64,000 nt of DNA from Craterostigma plantagineum (taxonomy: Eukaryota > Streptophyta > Magnoliopsida > Lamiales > Linderniaceae). A model generated the notes under the pieces. The model had not been told where the DNA came from, did no database searches, and saw only the letters and a program-made list of their open reading frames with translations. A program made the translations under genes and the position numbers. Location of the stretch: NCBI GenBank assembly GCA_027422505.1, contig JAPQWV010000354.1:434001-498000 (forward strand), written 5' to 3'. This document shows, in pieces, positions 31,890 through 43,466 of this stretch. Every line of letters begins with the position of its first letter. Position 1 is the first letter of the stretch.

Positions 31890-34800
31890 TGTGTCTTAAT
31901 TACCTGAAGAGTGCCACCACCGCCGTAAGACTCTCCATCGTCAGAGACACTAACAATCGTCCAAGGATCATAAACATTCCAGTGAAAATCGACCACTTTG
32001 TCCCTAGAACGGAGTTGGTAATCAAATTTTCGTGTTACAAGTTATGAGACATTATGAATCCAAACCAATCAGCTGCCTTTTCAATGATAATATACAAAGG
32101 AGATGGAAAAAATCTAATTACTTAATTTCTAAGGCCTTCTCAAGAAGCCATGGTATATATACCTTTCATTGAGGGATTAATGCTAATGCATGTCTCTACT
32201 GAATTTTTTTCAGGCAATCCAAATAACATCTTGACCCGATATATTTCTACATGGTTAGTATTCATAGCTAGACAGTAACCAGAGATTTACTCCGCAAAAA
32301 TAAGATATATTTGTAAAATTAAAGAAAATATCACCCAATTGCAGCCTAGAATTCAGATTCCTCATCATCTTTCATTTATACATAATTTATTTCTGTCATG
32401 CATATACTTTATATTAGAACTTCCAGGATTAAGTGTCAGATATTAAAGTTAGAATTAAAAAACAGTGATGAAGTTCCAAAAGTAAAACCTGTGCCCAGCA
32501 TGTTGAAAGAACAAGCCTGCTGGAGCATCCAGAGATTGGTCCCCAACCTGCAATAATATTTATGCATATCCATCAAATAATTAACAAATACATGTATACA
32601 CATATATCACCGAAGAGTTGGGTAGGCAGCGTTTTTATAATATAGGAGCTTCATACATATTGTCAAACTAAATCATCCAAATGTACGCATGCAAATAAAA
32701 GTTACGAGTACTTTTCGAAGAGATCTCACCTTCTCATAGTCCCATATGTTCAGCAAACCATCTTCAGCAGAGCTCCCAAAAACCGATCGCTTGTCAGGGG
32801 ACCACTGTAATTGCAAATTTTGTAGTTGAAAAAAAATATAAATATGCTAAGACAAACAATATCAGCGATGTGAGTTTTATTATAAAAATAGTATGATCAA
32901 ATCAGTAGTATGCATTGTAGATAATACATGGCAAAATTTGGTACCTGCACGCAAAGCACTGCATCACTATGGCCTTCAAACCTATGGACAGGAGATCCAA
33001 CACCATCAGATGTTAAACTTCGACGATCAAACATGCAGACTGTATGATCAGCAGACCTAAAACAGTACAAACACCAATACTGTGAGATGAAAACAAAAAC
33101 AAATAATCATAATAGGAAAGGAATTGACATAAGAACATCATAGCATTTTATACCCAGTTAAAATATAGTTCTCATCATGGGAGTTCCAATCCACACAGTG
33201 AAGATCGGCATCGTGGGCCTTTTCAACCTGACAAATGCAAGCAAAAATCACCACTCAGAGAAAAAGAAAGCATAACGACATAAGAATGGATATATCATGC
33301 CTTAAAGAATTCATTCATGTATTTCTCGTCCAGATTCCTGTAGCTTTATGAATCTTACGTACAAAAGGCAAGCATAAAGACATAAGAACGGATATCTGAC
33401 CTTCACGACTGGATTAGTTCCAGTCCTCTCATCCCACAAAATCAAGCAGGAATCGTCTCCGACGCTACAAAATTGCTTTGAACTGCAGAATAATCAATCT
33501 TTTACTTATATGGACACACTAATGAGAAACAACTGACAATGACACAACACTTGAAAGAAACGGAGTCGCACATCAGCAAAGGAGTGCACATCATGGTGCA
33601 AACAAAATGGGCTTGCACCACCTTGTGACACCTTACCACACCGTCATTAACTCTGCCTCAAACAGTAACTTCGTATTAATTGCTAACAATGGTTAACACA
33701 CTATTCGACAAACCTACAACATTTACTCCATCAGCTGGCAAGAGGAATCACCTTGATGGGCAAAACTGAACATCCTCAACAGTATCGCTGTGCCCTTCAA
33801 AGATTCCTCGAGGGCCAAGCGACGAAACCTCAGCAGTATTGATAATTGAGGGACCAGATTCAACGGATTGGATACCATCAACTGCAAGAGTTGATACATG
33901 ATCCTGAATGCTCCAAAGAACCACCAATTTATCCTTTCCTGAAAGGAATATTGTTTGAGTTCGAGTGGAGAACTTCACAATTTAGGGGATATGGACATTG
34001 TAAAGAAGGGTGAGGAATAGGTGGCACGAGATGCAACAGTACATAAGTCCTAATTTCTCAAAAAACCAAACCTCCAGAAAGGACAAATGGTTCAGCTGGG
34101 CAAGTAGCAAGAGCAAATTCTGCATTATCTTTGTGGCCGGACAAAACCTGGGAAAAACACTTGGTAAGCATTCATAAAACTGAGCAAAAATTGAATTTCT
34201 GGTAAGAAGACTGGACAAAATGTCAAACATAACACGAAATGCACACCAAATCTGGCTGAGAATCCGTTGCTCCAAGCATAGCATGCCGGTTAGGCTGGGC
34301 TTCAACATCCCATATGAGAACCTAATACAAATACCGAATTGGAATTAATCTAATCATCCCCAACCAAACAGATAGTAACCATTCATATTACTAAATAGAA
34401 TAACAGATGAAACAATCAACTTACTTCAGGACAATCAGTATGCGTAGCAATTATATTTTTATTCTGAGGTAACTCCCTGATCCTGTTGACCTGATCGACG
34501 AGGAAAATAAGCAAACGCTGGTGGTAATTAGGGGTGAGCAAAATCGGATATCCGGATTTTCGGATATCAAAAAATGATATCCGTATCCGATCCGGTTTTA
34601 ATCGGATATCCGTTTTATTCGGATATTTTAACCGGATATCCACATCCGGTTTTTAATTTTTTTTTTTAATTTTCATTGAAAATCTTTTTTTTCTCATATC
34701 AACATAAAAAGATGTTTTTCATATAAGAATTTCTACGCATAGTAATTCACACAATATGTGAATTTATGATTCAAAATTACATAATAAATAATGAACACAG

Positions 34801-36798
34801 TACCTTAAATTCATATTAATTTTTTAACTTGCATCTCGATGTGTTTATGTTTTTTTTTTTATTTCAATTTCTAACAAAGTTTTTGACAATAATAAAATAA
34901 TATAATTTAAATATTCTACTTTGAGGATTTTTTTTTTCTTTTTGGACCTTCATTTCTCTTTTTGGGCTATTTTTTTATTTTTTTAATTATTTTTAATATA
35001 AAACCGGATATCGGATATCTGAATTTTAGACAAATCACTATCCGTATCCGATCCGGTTTTTTAAACAGGATATTCGTTTGTTTGGATTTTCAAAATCGGA
35101 TACCGGATCGGAATCCGATTTTCGGATATTTTTGCTCAGCCCTAGTGGTAATAATGGTTATAACAACGGAAGCAATAACCGGTGCTTAATATATGTCAAA
35201 TAAGATCATAAAAATAAGCAATGCTTCGACTAAACATACCTCTCCAGGATGTAAGATCGTCTTATACTTCTTCACGTATGGAGAGCGAGCATCTTCATTA
35301 AACTGATTACAAAGTAGTGGATGCAATCAGACCACAATATACATGAAAAAATGGGCATGTAATTACTTAACTTTAAGTAATAGATGAACAATTACATTAG
35401 CTATGTGATTTTCGGAAGCAACCCGCGGCTTCACAATCTCACAATTTGCTATGATTAAAGTGTTGGGCTGCGTATGGTCAGTCTGCATATCAATATACCA
35501 GCAATGATTAGCTAAAAGTCATCATAATGTAAGGTTATTTGCATCACGGCAGAAGCCGGCTAAACAACAATCATCTCAACGAAGCACTAAATGAAATTTT
35601 TTCTCGTAAACCTAAAAGCATTTACATCAAGAGACAAGGTAATAAAACAATGGACTAGAGAAGAAAATTTACCTGCTCTGATAGGTACAAGCGTTGTTTG
35701 TTTTTGAAAGTTCCTCTCTCAAGAACCGAGCCCCAACTGAGGTGAAAAAAAAAAAAATCAAAACAAATCAAGAACCAAACACAAAACAATATTAATACAA
35801 TAACTAGGCCAATCCGACATTAATAACATGTGTATCACCCCATCCATTGTCCAGAATAACTGGCAATAAGAAATAAAGGTAAAACCAATGTTACTACATC
35901 ATATAATCCCACTCAGGTACCCAAATACGCCTACAAAGCAGAGAAACATATTTTGTTCTCAGACGACCAGGAAAAAAAAAGCCCAAGTGCTCAGTGGAAA
36001 AGCAGCTCAAAAGCTATTAAGTTAGTGTAAGAGCCTACTACACAAGCAGACAAAAACAGAGTAGTCACACTGAAACACACAAGCCAACCAAAAATACAGC
36101 ATAACCTCCAACCAGAAACTGAACATCTAGCACGTTAGCTGAAAATGTAAATCTAAAATATTGCTCCTCCGCTTTCAATGAATTAAACTAACAACGAAAA
36201 TCACATGGAATTTACACAACCTCCTTCAGATCGAACTCTTTTATCCCAAAACCCTTGGTCCACCATACACCAAGGAACCAAAAAAATTTAATCGGAACCT
36301 AAACCCTAGCCAGACTATAAGCTTTTCAATAACAAAAAAAGCGAATCAGTTAGTGAAGATACAGAAACTCATTCCCGACAAAAAAATACACATCAATACC
36401 TCCCAAACCCTAGTTTACCGCGTATACACCAATTTCTCCAAATACAAAACGTATACACAAACTACATTGCAACACAGGGGAAAAAACCTACCGAACCAAC
36501 AAAAACCGCAAGAAAAGGTGGAAAACAACACGAAAAATTCAGAGTACCGGCAAGAGAGGGACGGCCAAACGAGGTTATGAGACGCAAGCCAGTCGTACAG
36601 AACCGGCACGAGCTGCTTCCAGTGCGCGTAGCTCTCGTCGGCTGCAGCCGACGTGCTCCTCCGACCTTTAGAAGATCCGCCGGTTCGGACAAGGTCCTTC
36701 TCCTTGTCGACTTTCGATTTCGAGGTCGAGCCCTTCGGCCGACCGCGCTTCCTCGGCTCGGTCGCTGGTGGCGGAGTGTTCGTGGGTGTGTCCTCCAT
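31635..36798 (-). CDS. FVE: MSI4/FVE-type WD40 histone-binding protein
   Basis: Fifteen minus-strand exons with GT..AG introns join in frame to 490 residues: 36798-36548, 35736-35673, 35482-35396, 35302-35240, 34490-34425, 34321-34247, 34147-34072, 33938-33752, 33482-33401, 33227-33154, 33056-32945, 32804-32730, 32547-32489, 32003-31904, 31736-31635. The N-terminus has an AT-hook-like RKRGRP (16-21). The histone-binding helix follows (HWKQLVPVLYDWLASHNLVW), then WD repeats with VLIWDV, VVLWSI, LILWDE and LLNIWDYE. Length and exon number are close to Arabidopsis FVE/MSI4 (about 507 aa). That protein is an RbAp46/48 relative that works with histone deacetylase (HDA6) and other chromatin complexes to repress FLC, and it acts in the autonomous flowering pathway and cold response. 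It would be nuclear. No exon has a stop. A hAT MITE sits in intron 4, a microsatellite in intron 14 and a Mutator-like element just upstream of the start codon. MSI5 is the close paralogue that could be confused with it. Confidence 0.94.
31803..31885. repeat. (AG)n microsatellite with four GGG runs, FVE intron 14
   Basis: About 30 AG units, preceded by GGGAGGGAGGGAGGG at 31810-31824. On the FVE sense strand this is a (CT)n tract that starts about 18 nt after the exon-14 donor site. Confidence 0.93.
34521..34528. repeat. Target duplication GTGGTAAT of the intronic MITE (left)
   Basis: An exact 8-bp copy of 35145-35152. Eight base pairs is the size typical of hAT insertions. Confidence 0.93.
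34529..35144. mobile_element. hAT MITE in FVE intron 4
   Basis: A 616-bp element with inverted ends TAGGGGTGAGCAAAA and TTTTTGCTCAGCCCTA (one mismatch and one A), flanked by a perfect 8-bp duplication (GTGGTAAT, 34521-34528 and 35145-35152). The ends are filled with repeats of ATCGGATATCCG-type sequence in both orientations. The centre is AT-rich and non-coding. The short ORFs across it are by-products of the repeats. Confidence 0.93.
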
Positions 36799-37969
36799 TT
36801 CTCGATTTCTTTTTTCGTTTGTGTTTCTTTGCTTCTGAAATTGGGAGGTTTTTTTTTTGGTATTTTTGCTAAATGACCTCGTCTCAAATTTATTTTAGGT
36901 GAATGACCTCCATTTTTTGAATATACAATTGTACCCTTACTAATTAAGGTCAAATTACTATAATACCCTTATATAAAGGGTAGTTGTGGGCACTAAATAC
37001 AATTAAAGGATAAGAACAGTTAAAAAAGGAAAAAAAAAAGAAAAATACAAAAGGAACCCAGACAGACGCGTGAGACCCAGACGAAAAAAAGAACGCATAG
37101 AGTCTTCCAAAAAAGAAAACAACGAGATCGTGAGAACCTGTGAAGATTTTCAGCATTACAGCGAAACTCAAGCAATGGCCTCTGAAACTGTTAGTTATTT
37201 TACTTCTTCAGTTGTTTCGAGACATGGTCGAGTAGTTTTCTCTGTTATTTGGGTGTTTGACGAGTGTTGATTTCGTGGGTACTTACACAGCGGAACAGGT
37301 TCACACAACCGACCATTATATGATTGTTGATTTCGTGGGTGTTTGATGGTTGTTGGGTTGTATGAGTTTAAATCGTAAAAAGGGTTTTCAGAATTCGTTC
37401 GATTAGAAGAGAAAGGGTTCTCAGATGTTAGACTGGTTCTCTGATTTGAGTCCATATCTGAGGACCCGTGTATGTTCTGAGAACCCGTTCGTGGTCTGAA
37501 CCTATCTGAGAAAAGGTTCTCAGACATTAAACCGGTTCTTCGATTTGAGTCCATGTCTGAGGACCCGTGTAAGATCTGAGAACCCGATGGTTTGAGAACC
37601 TACCCTCGCGATGTGATGGGTTCACACATTTCTTATGAGTCCTCAGATTGGTGCTCAATTCTGAGGACATGTATAAAGTCTGAAAACCCAACACACACCA
37701 TATGTAAGCAACATGTCAAAACGTTTACTCGACTAAATATGATTTTCTTCTGAATTTACATAAGTTTTATTGAAACTATAACTTTCTCAGGATGTTGACA
37801 TTCGACCTAAAAGTCGTCATCACCGCGGATTACGTACAGGTCTGTGAGCGTATAATCCATTTCCTGAACCGAGCCGAGCTTCGTGAAGTACTGTAAACGC
37901 AATTTGGCCACGTAATCTGTGTTGCGCCACACTTCAATAACCTTTCGAACCAATTAATTTGTTTTTTCA

Positions 37970-38239
37970 ATGAAGAGGCAGATTTCGATCAACAATCGAA
38001 AAAATGTATGGATGATCAACAATCAAACCTCAGCCGCTTTTCTATTGGTAGAAGACTTACCTTCATGGAACCAATATCCATGGGGGACAGTTGCTTTCAA
38101 TGAGGTCCTAAACTCGTTGAAAAGAGATCTTGTACGGAAGAAGAGTGAGTTTATGACGAGATTGAGTGGAGGTGGCAGCGACTACTCTAGTTTCTGCGTG
38201 AGCGGATTCGTATATCCGCTTCAGGCAATATGGAATTAA
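37970..38239 (+). pseudogene. DUF1985-like fragment of a Mutator-type TE protein
   Basis: An 89-codon frame with PWGTVAFNEVLNSLKRDL and a GGGSDYSSFCVSGFVYPLQ segment. This order (PWG..F...L.S.., then Y...GF..PLQ.W) resembles the DUF1985 domain that accompanies Ulp1-like protease domains in some plant Mutator-like elements (Kaonashi type). The frame ends right after the GFVYPLQAIW motif. No Ulp1 protease domain is visible in the element. Assignment is from memory of the domain and uncertain. Confidence 0.5.
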
Positions 38240-38420
38240 TTTCAGCAAACCCTAGCTAGTATATTGTAAATTTCAACAAACCCTAAAGAATAATGTTGCT
38301 AATTTTGGTCAGATTCTAGCGTACGAATGCATACCTGAGATCGTGCCTCGAGTTTATGTTTTTTGTTGAACGATTCTTATTGCAAATTTTAACGACATGT
38401 GAAATGCAATCGTTTGACTA

Positions 38421-40110
38421 CGTACGGGTCCTCAGACGCTAGACGGGTTCTCACAAAATGATTCATCTCTGAGTACCTATTCTTTGCGTGAGTACCCAAC
38501 AATAACCCTGTTAGAGTAACATATATATTTTAAAGACATAATTATTACACAATCATCCACCAGTGAGTTAAAAGTCACTTTCAGAACAGTCAGACATGTC
38601 ATAACTGTCGCTGTCACTGTCACTGTCAGGAATCATTCACGAGTGGGTTACGTATTCGACGGGTACTCAGATTCTTTACAGGTTCTCTGATAAGAAACAA
38701 ATACAAGGACCCTGTTGATTACCTGAGGACCCAAGGCAAATTGTAGTCAAAGTTCGTTTGACTGAAAGGGTCCTCACAGGTTGCACAAGTTCTCACAACA
38801 TAATTTCAAAGTCGAGTACCTTTTCTTTTCCTGAGTACCCAATAATAACCCTTTATCATATATATTTTAAAGATGCCACAACTAACACTTTCTCTGCCAA
38901 AAACAGTCTGACATGTCATATCACTGTCAGGATCATTCACGAGTGAGTTAAAGTTCCCTGGCGGGTACTCAGAGCCTTTACGGGTTCCCTGATATGAACA
39001 AATACTAAGGATCCTGTTGATTACCTGAGGACCCTAGGCAAATCACGTTTGATTTTCTTACGATTTGGCGTGTCTAAAGACGGTTATGTGTTCAATCTTT
39101 GGTGGTATAGTAGTTTGCATCGAGGAGATAATATATGTTGGGGAAACCTCAACTTATTTAAAATTTTGAGTTAGCACGTTGTGTTGAGTGATGATGAGGT
39201 ATGATTGTTTGAATAATGTTCTATGACTTTCGTAGAATTATCGATGTTCCTCGTTTTTATATTAACGACGCAATTGACTTCTCATTAGTGGTGGAATATT
39301 ATTCATGATGAGTGGTTCCTTCAATTAAACTGTTTCGGGATTCAAAATCGTAGTCAAAGTTCGTTTGACTGAAAGGGTCCTCACAGGTTGCACAGGTTCT
39401 CACAACAAAATTTCAAAGCTGAGAACCTTTTTTTGTTTCTGAGTACCCAATAATAATCCTTTTAACATATATGTTTTAAAGATGTCAGAACTAACGCTTT
39501 CTCTGTCAGAGAATTAAAGGTCACTTTCAAAAACAGTCAGACATGTCATATCACTGTCAGGAATCATTCACGAGTGATAACAGTCAATGGCGGGTACTCA
39601 GTGTTATTACGGGTTCTTTGATATGAATCAAATACAGAGGACCCTGTCGATTACCTGAGGACCCTAGGCAAATCACGTTTGATTTTCTTACGATTTGTCG
39701 TGTCTAAGGAAGGTTTTGTTTCAATCTTTGGTGGTTTAGTAGTTTGCATCGGGGAGATAATATATGTTGGGAAAAACCTCAGCTTATTTAAAAATTTTGA
39801 GTTAAGACGTTGTGTTGAGTGATAATGAGGTATGATTATATGAGTAATGTTTTACAACTTTTGTATTATTATCGATGTTCCTCATTTTTTTATTAACAAT
39901 GCAATTGACTTATCATTAATGGCGGAATGTTATTCATGACGATTAGTTCCTTCCATTAAACTGTTTCGGGGTTCAAAATCGTAGTCAAAGTTCGTTTGAC
40001 CGAAAGGGTCCTCACAAGTTGCACAGGTTCTCACAACAAAATATCAAATCTGAGTACCTTTTTTTTCCCTGAGTACCCATAACCCTGAAACTGTGCAAAC
40101 TCTAAAACTT
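38421..40110. repeat. ~610-630-bp tandem repeat within the MULE
   Basis: Units start with GTAGTCAAAGTTCGTTTGAC at 38743, 39350 and 39981 (periods 607 and 631). A truncated unit precedes them (38421-38742), and the last is cut after about 130 bp. Units share AGGGTCCTCACA, the CATTCACGAGTG block and the GCAAATCACGTTTGATTTTC block. Confidence 0.88.
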
Positions 40111-40992
40111 TATAAATTAAAAATAAAAAAACACCGTGGAACATTACGAAACGTAAATTACAAAAAAAAAGCTTAAATCCCTAAACACCCTAGAAACCAA
40201 AAAATACATTAAACCACAAAAACCTAGAAATTATACAGCTGAGAACCTAGGTTCTCTGATAAATAACGGGTACTCGGGAATCATTTCATAGCTGAGAACC
40301 TATAGGTTCTCAGATATATAACGGGTACTCAGGAATCATTTCATAGCTGGGTATTCGTTATAAAACTGAGAACCCGTATTGAAGAACCCAAAAACCCGGA
40401 ATGAAATTCATCAAGACGGCAATGGCTTCGTTTAAATTAACACAACAAATAGCAAACCCACTCAAAGTTATAGTTGGCGGACGAAAACCCGAAAAAAATG
40501 ACTTACTTTCAAGAACAATGTGATAAATTCTTGGTTGAACCACTCGACTTCAACAAACTGTAAGCTTTTTTGATTTTGTTTCTCCAATCGATAATTGGTG
40601 GGGCCATAAACGATCGTTCTTGCATCATTAGTACTGATTAGTGCTGGTGGTGGTTGTAGCGTCGTAAATGTCGTTGGATTTTCTTTTTTTTTTTTCCAGT
40701 TTTTTATTTTTTCACTCGGATGTCGTTGGGTTTTCTTTTTCTTTTTTTTTTGTTTATATATTTAATCGATGATTAGTGTTCAGCTAATTGAGTTATTTAA
40801 ATGGAGGTCACTTGACCAAAAACTTATAGTCAACGAGGTCATTTTGCAAAAACTTATTCAGTCAAAGGTCATTTAGCAAAATACCATTTTTTTTGTGGGT
40901 GGGGGGGTGTGTTGTGAAACAGAGTTGGGTACACAATAAAATGGCTTCGGAGAAAAAAAAAATAAAGATACAGGCGTTTTATGAAAAACGTT

Positions 40993-41700
40993 TTGTGAAA
41001 ATAGCAACTATATCGAAGTTGCTGGAGATTCTCACGAGAATAAACAAAATATCGAGGTAGATGTTTTGATGAAGAGGGTCAAGACGTTCTTATAAAAAAA
41101 TATCAGGAAAAAAATATCAAAGATATTGAAGTTTCTAGATGTTCTGAAGAAAAAAATGGAGTTAAGACGTTTTAATGATGAATAACAGTTTTGTTTTATA
41201 TTATCGCGAAGATATAAAAATATAGAGTTATACGTTTTCATGAAATATATCTGAAAATATCGAGTTAAGCGTTTCATGAAATGGTTTACAAATTTCTTTT
41301 CGGAAAAACATATTAAAGATATCGAAGTTTCTAGCGTTCTTATGAAAAACATTTCGCGAAAATATCAACTATATCGAAGTTGCTGGAGATTCTCATGAGA
41401 ATAAACAAAATATCGAGGTAGACGTTTTGATGAAGAGGGTCAGGACGTTCTTACAAAAAAATGTCAGGAAAAAATATCAAAGATATCGAAGTTTCTAGAT
41501 GTATAGGGTCGCGAAGTGCAAAGATCCGGTCTTTGACAACCGTCGCATTCTGAAGAAAAAAATGGAGTTAAGACGTTTTAATGATGAATAACAGTTTTGT
41601 TTTATATTATCGCGAAGATATAAAAATATAGAGTTATACGTTTTCATGAAATATATCTGAAAATATCGAGTTAAGCGTTTCATGAAAGATATCGAAATTT
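40993..41700. repeat. Tandem duplication, ~361-bp unit
   Basis: Copy 1 (about 40993-41350) and copy 2 (about 41351-41700) share TATCGAAGTTGCTGGAGATT and ATGATGAATAACAG blocks at offsets of 361 and 406 bp. Copy 2 contains a 46-bp insertion (about 41501-41546, beginning TATAGGGTCGCGAAG). Shorter internal GAAGTTTCTAGA motifs repeat as well. The open frames across it are not genes. Confidence 0.85.
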
Positions 41701-42444
41701 CTAGACGTTCTCATAAATAATATGAAAAATATCGAGTTCAACTTTGTCATAAAATATATCTGGAGATATCAAGTTAAGAATTTGTTTGGTTTCTAGAATT
41801 TGGTGAAGGAAAAAAATGGAAAGTTTATTAGAGTAATTGGTGACCAAAACTTAAGTTACATTTAAAGAAAAAAACAATGGAAAATAACTTCCTTCACCAA
41901 ATGATTTGGAAAATGAAGCAAAAGTTTTTGGAAATCATTTTCTCTTTATTTTTTCTCACCGTATTCCTCGATCCAAATCATTTTCTATGAACGTTTATGG
42001 AGAAGTTTAGAAAGTGCCAAATTAAACATCTTCAAAACCAAAAGAAAAAGAAATATCAATTAAATATAATTGTGAAACTAGATTATGTCTTTCAAAAAAT
42101 ATACGTGTACTACTACTACACCTAATTATCGAAGCCATTGAATATATTTGCAAAATGATATGCAAATTTGATTATCCGAAAATTCATGAAATGTGAAAGT
42201 ATGAATTATGCCCGATTCCTTTTCTATTCTTCTTTCGATTCGGAAAAGACCGAGTTTTGAAGCTTAAAACTTAGTATTCTTTCGATCTTTGTTTCTTTCT
42301 TTTTGTTCTTTCCATTTCAATTAATGGAGCTCGAGCCTACAACTTTATCTTAAAAAGTGAGGGGAAAAAAGCTTAGGCCATTCGTGAGCTTTCCATCACT
42401 AGTGAGTGGGCTCGGCTCGAGCCTTTCAACCGAGTCAGCTCGGC
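41701..42444. other. Intergenic, up to the plus-strand copia LTR
   Basis: AT-rich, no ORF. A GGCTCGGCTCGAGCC-rich stretch lies at 42409-42443, immediately before the LTR. It resembles the ends of some hAT-type MITEs but has no identifiable partner. Confidence 0.5.
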
Positions 42445-43421
42445 TGCTAGAAATCATGAATTAAATTAATTCAGATTAATAGTTTTGCTGATTGAATCAG
42501 CTAAGATTATCGGAAAACAGGAGAAGCTGAGAACAGATAGCAGTACAACAGCGCAAACAAAAATCGGATCAAGACTACGTACCGAAACTTGATTGGAGAC
42601 TAGATTACTGATACCGGATGTGCCACGTCAACAAAGATTCAAATACCTTCAAAAAAGGACAAGTTGAAGACTTCTGACAAGAAATCAATGCAAGGCTGAC
42701 AAGAAAAGAACCCAGTCGAAGTCAGACCAAGCTAAAGAAGGAATAAAGCAAAAGGCACAGTGGTACACTGCAGAGACCGGACAGACCCATTTTGGGTAAA
42801 GTCAATTAATGAACTGACCGGTGCACAGAACTATCTCACAACGGCTGCAACTTCAAACTTCAAATATAAATAGAGGGAAAGGAAGCGGAAGATGGGTGTG
42901 TGCCTTTTCGAGAATTTGAACAGACAAAAGGTCAAGCTCAAAGATTATCGAGTAGAGAAAAGAAATCAGGTGTTGTCCTCACTGCATTTTAGACCGGTTC
43001 GGTTAGTGAGGAGTTGTTCTCAAGGGACTGTAAAAAGCTCTTGAAAGTAGACGGACTGTAAAAAGTTGTCTAAGTGATGTCTAGGAGTTTAGTAGCTGAG
43101 TATAACCGTGTGGGATGTACTGTGTTAGTCTAGCTAAGGAGGTTGTGCAACGGAGGTTATAAAAACTAAGTCCGTGGTGCCGTCCTTGCGGGGAAGAAGG
43201 GGAGATGTAGGAGATTTTTTGCTCCGAACTTCTAGAAACAAAGTCGTGTCTTTCGCACAAACCACATCTCATATCCGGTCTTGGTTCAAACCGACCGGTT
43301 TGCTTCCGCACAAGTCACGTACACAAATATCAAGCACCAGTATATAACCTTAACCGGTTAAGAGCCGAAAAAGATTGAGTGTTTATTCACCCCCCTGTAA
43401 CACACGCAACCGATCCTAACA
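42445..43421 (+). mobile_element. 5' LTR of the plus-strand copia derivative
   Basis: 977 bp, from TGCTAGAAATC to CGATCCTAACA, followed after two bases by the tRNA-Met primer site. The sequence just upstream (TCGGC) would be the left target copy; the right copy is outside the window. Confidence 0.85.
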
Positions 43422-43423
43422 AG

Positions 43424-43435
43424 TGGTATCAGAGA
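43424..43435 (+). promoter_or_regulatory. Primer binding site of the plus-strand copia derivative
   Basis: TGGTATCAGAGA, one mismatch from the initiator-Met site at its last base, two bases after the LTR. Confidence 0.92.
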
Positions 43436-43466
43436 GCGTTGCTTGATATTTCTCATCGTGCTAACC

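Larger units (their letters stand above)
37390..40380. repeat. Dispersed TGAGNACCC / GGGTNCTCA motifs
   Basis: More than 30 copies of TGAGAACCC, TGAGGACCC, TGAGTACCC and their complements, plus one-base variants, are spread over 3 kb of the MULE interior, often in pairs (for example GGGTACTCAG followed about 15 bp later by GGGTTCT). They occur inside and outside the 610-bp tandem units. Confidence 0.85.
36859..40885. mobile_element. Mutator-like element (MULE) upstream of FVE
   Basis: The left end GGTATTTTTGCTAAATGACC is matched in inverted orientation by GGTCATTTAGCAAAATACC at the right end. Both ends carry further (A)ATGACCTC(C/G) motifs over about 60-100 bp. The insertion site is a T run (TTTTTTTTTT on the left, ATTTTTTTTG on the right), so a 8-9 bp T duplication is compatible but not provable. 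The 4.0-kb interior contains a DUF1985-like remnant and large tandem repeats with dispersed TGAGNACCC motifs. No transposase was found, so the element is non-autonomous or decayed. The superfamily call rests on long imperfect inverted ends, target size and the DUF1985 remnant. Confidence 0.62.

Noticed and set aside
36577..36876. Plus-strand ORFs opposite FVE exon 1 (36577-36876, 36653-36838)
   Set aside because: Shadows of the GC-rich first exon and its upstream T run.
37070..37270. Short plus-strand ORF (ATG at 37174, MASETVSYFTSSVV) in the MULE considered as a captured gene fragment
   Set aside because: Too short and without recognisable similarity; could be part of an ancestral MULE protein but cannot be supported.
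40993..41700. Minus-strand ORFs 41032-41352 and 41495-41683
   Set aside because: They share sequence only because of the tandem duplication; Phe/Ser/Ile-rich composition from AT-rich DNA.
42409..42443. GGCTCGGCTCGAGCC-rich stretch as the end of a hAT MITE
   Set aside because: No partner end or 8-bp duplication found; left as unassigned.
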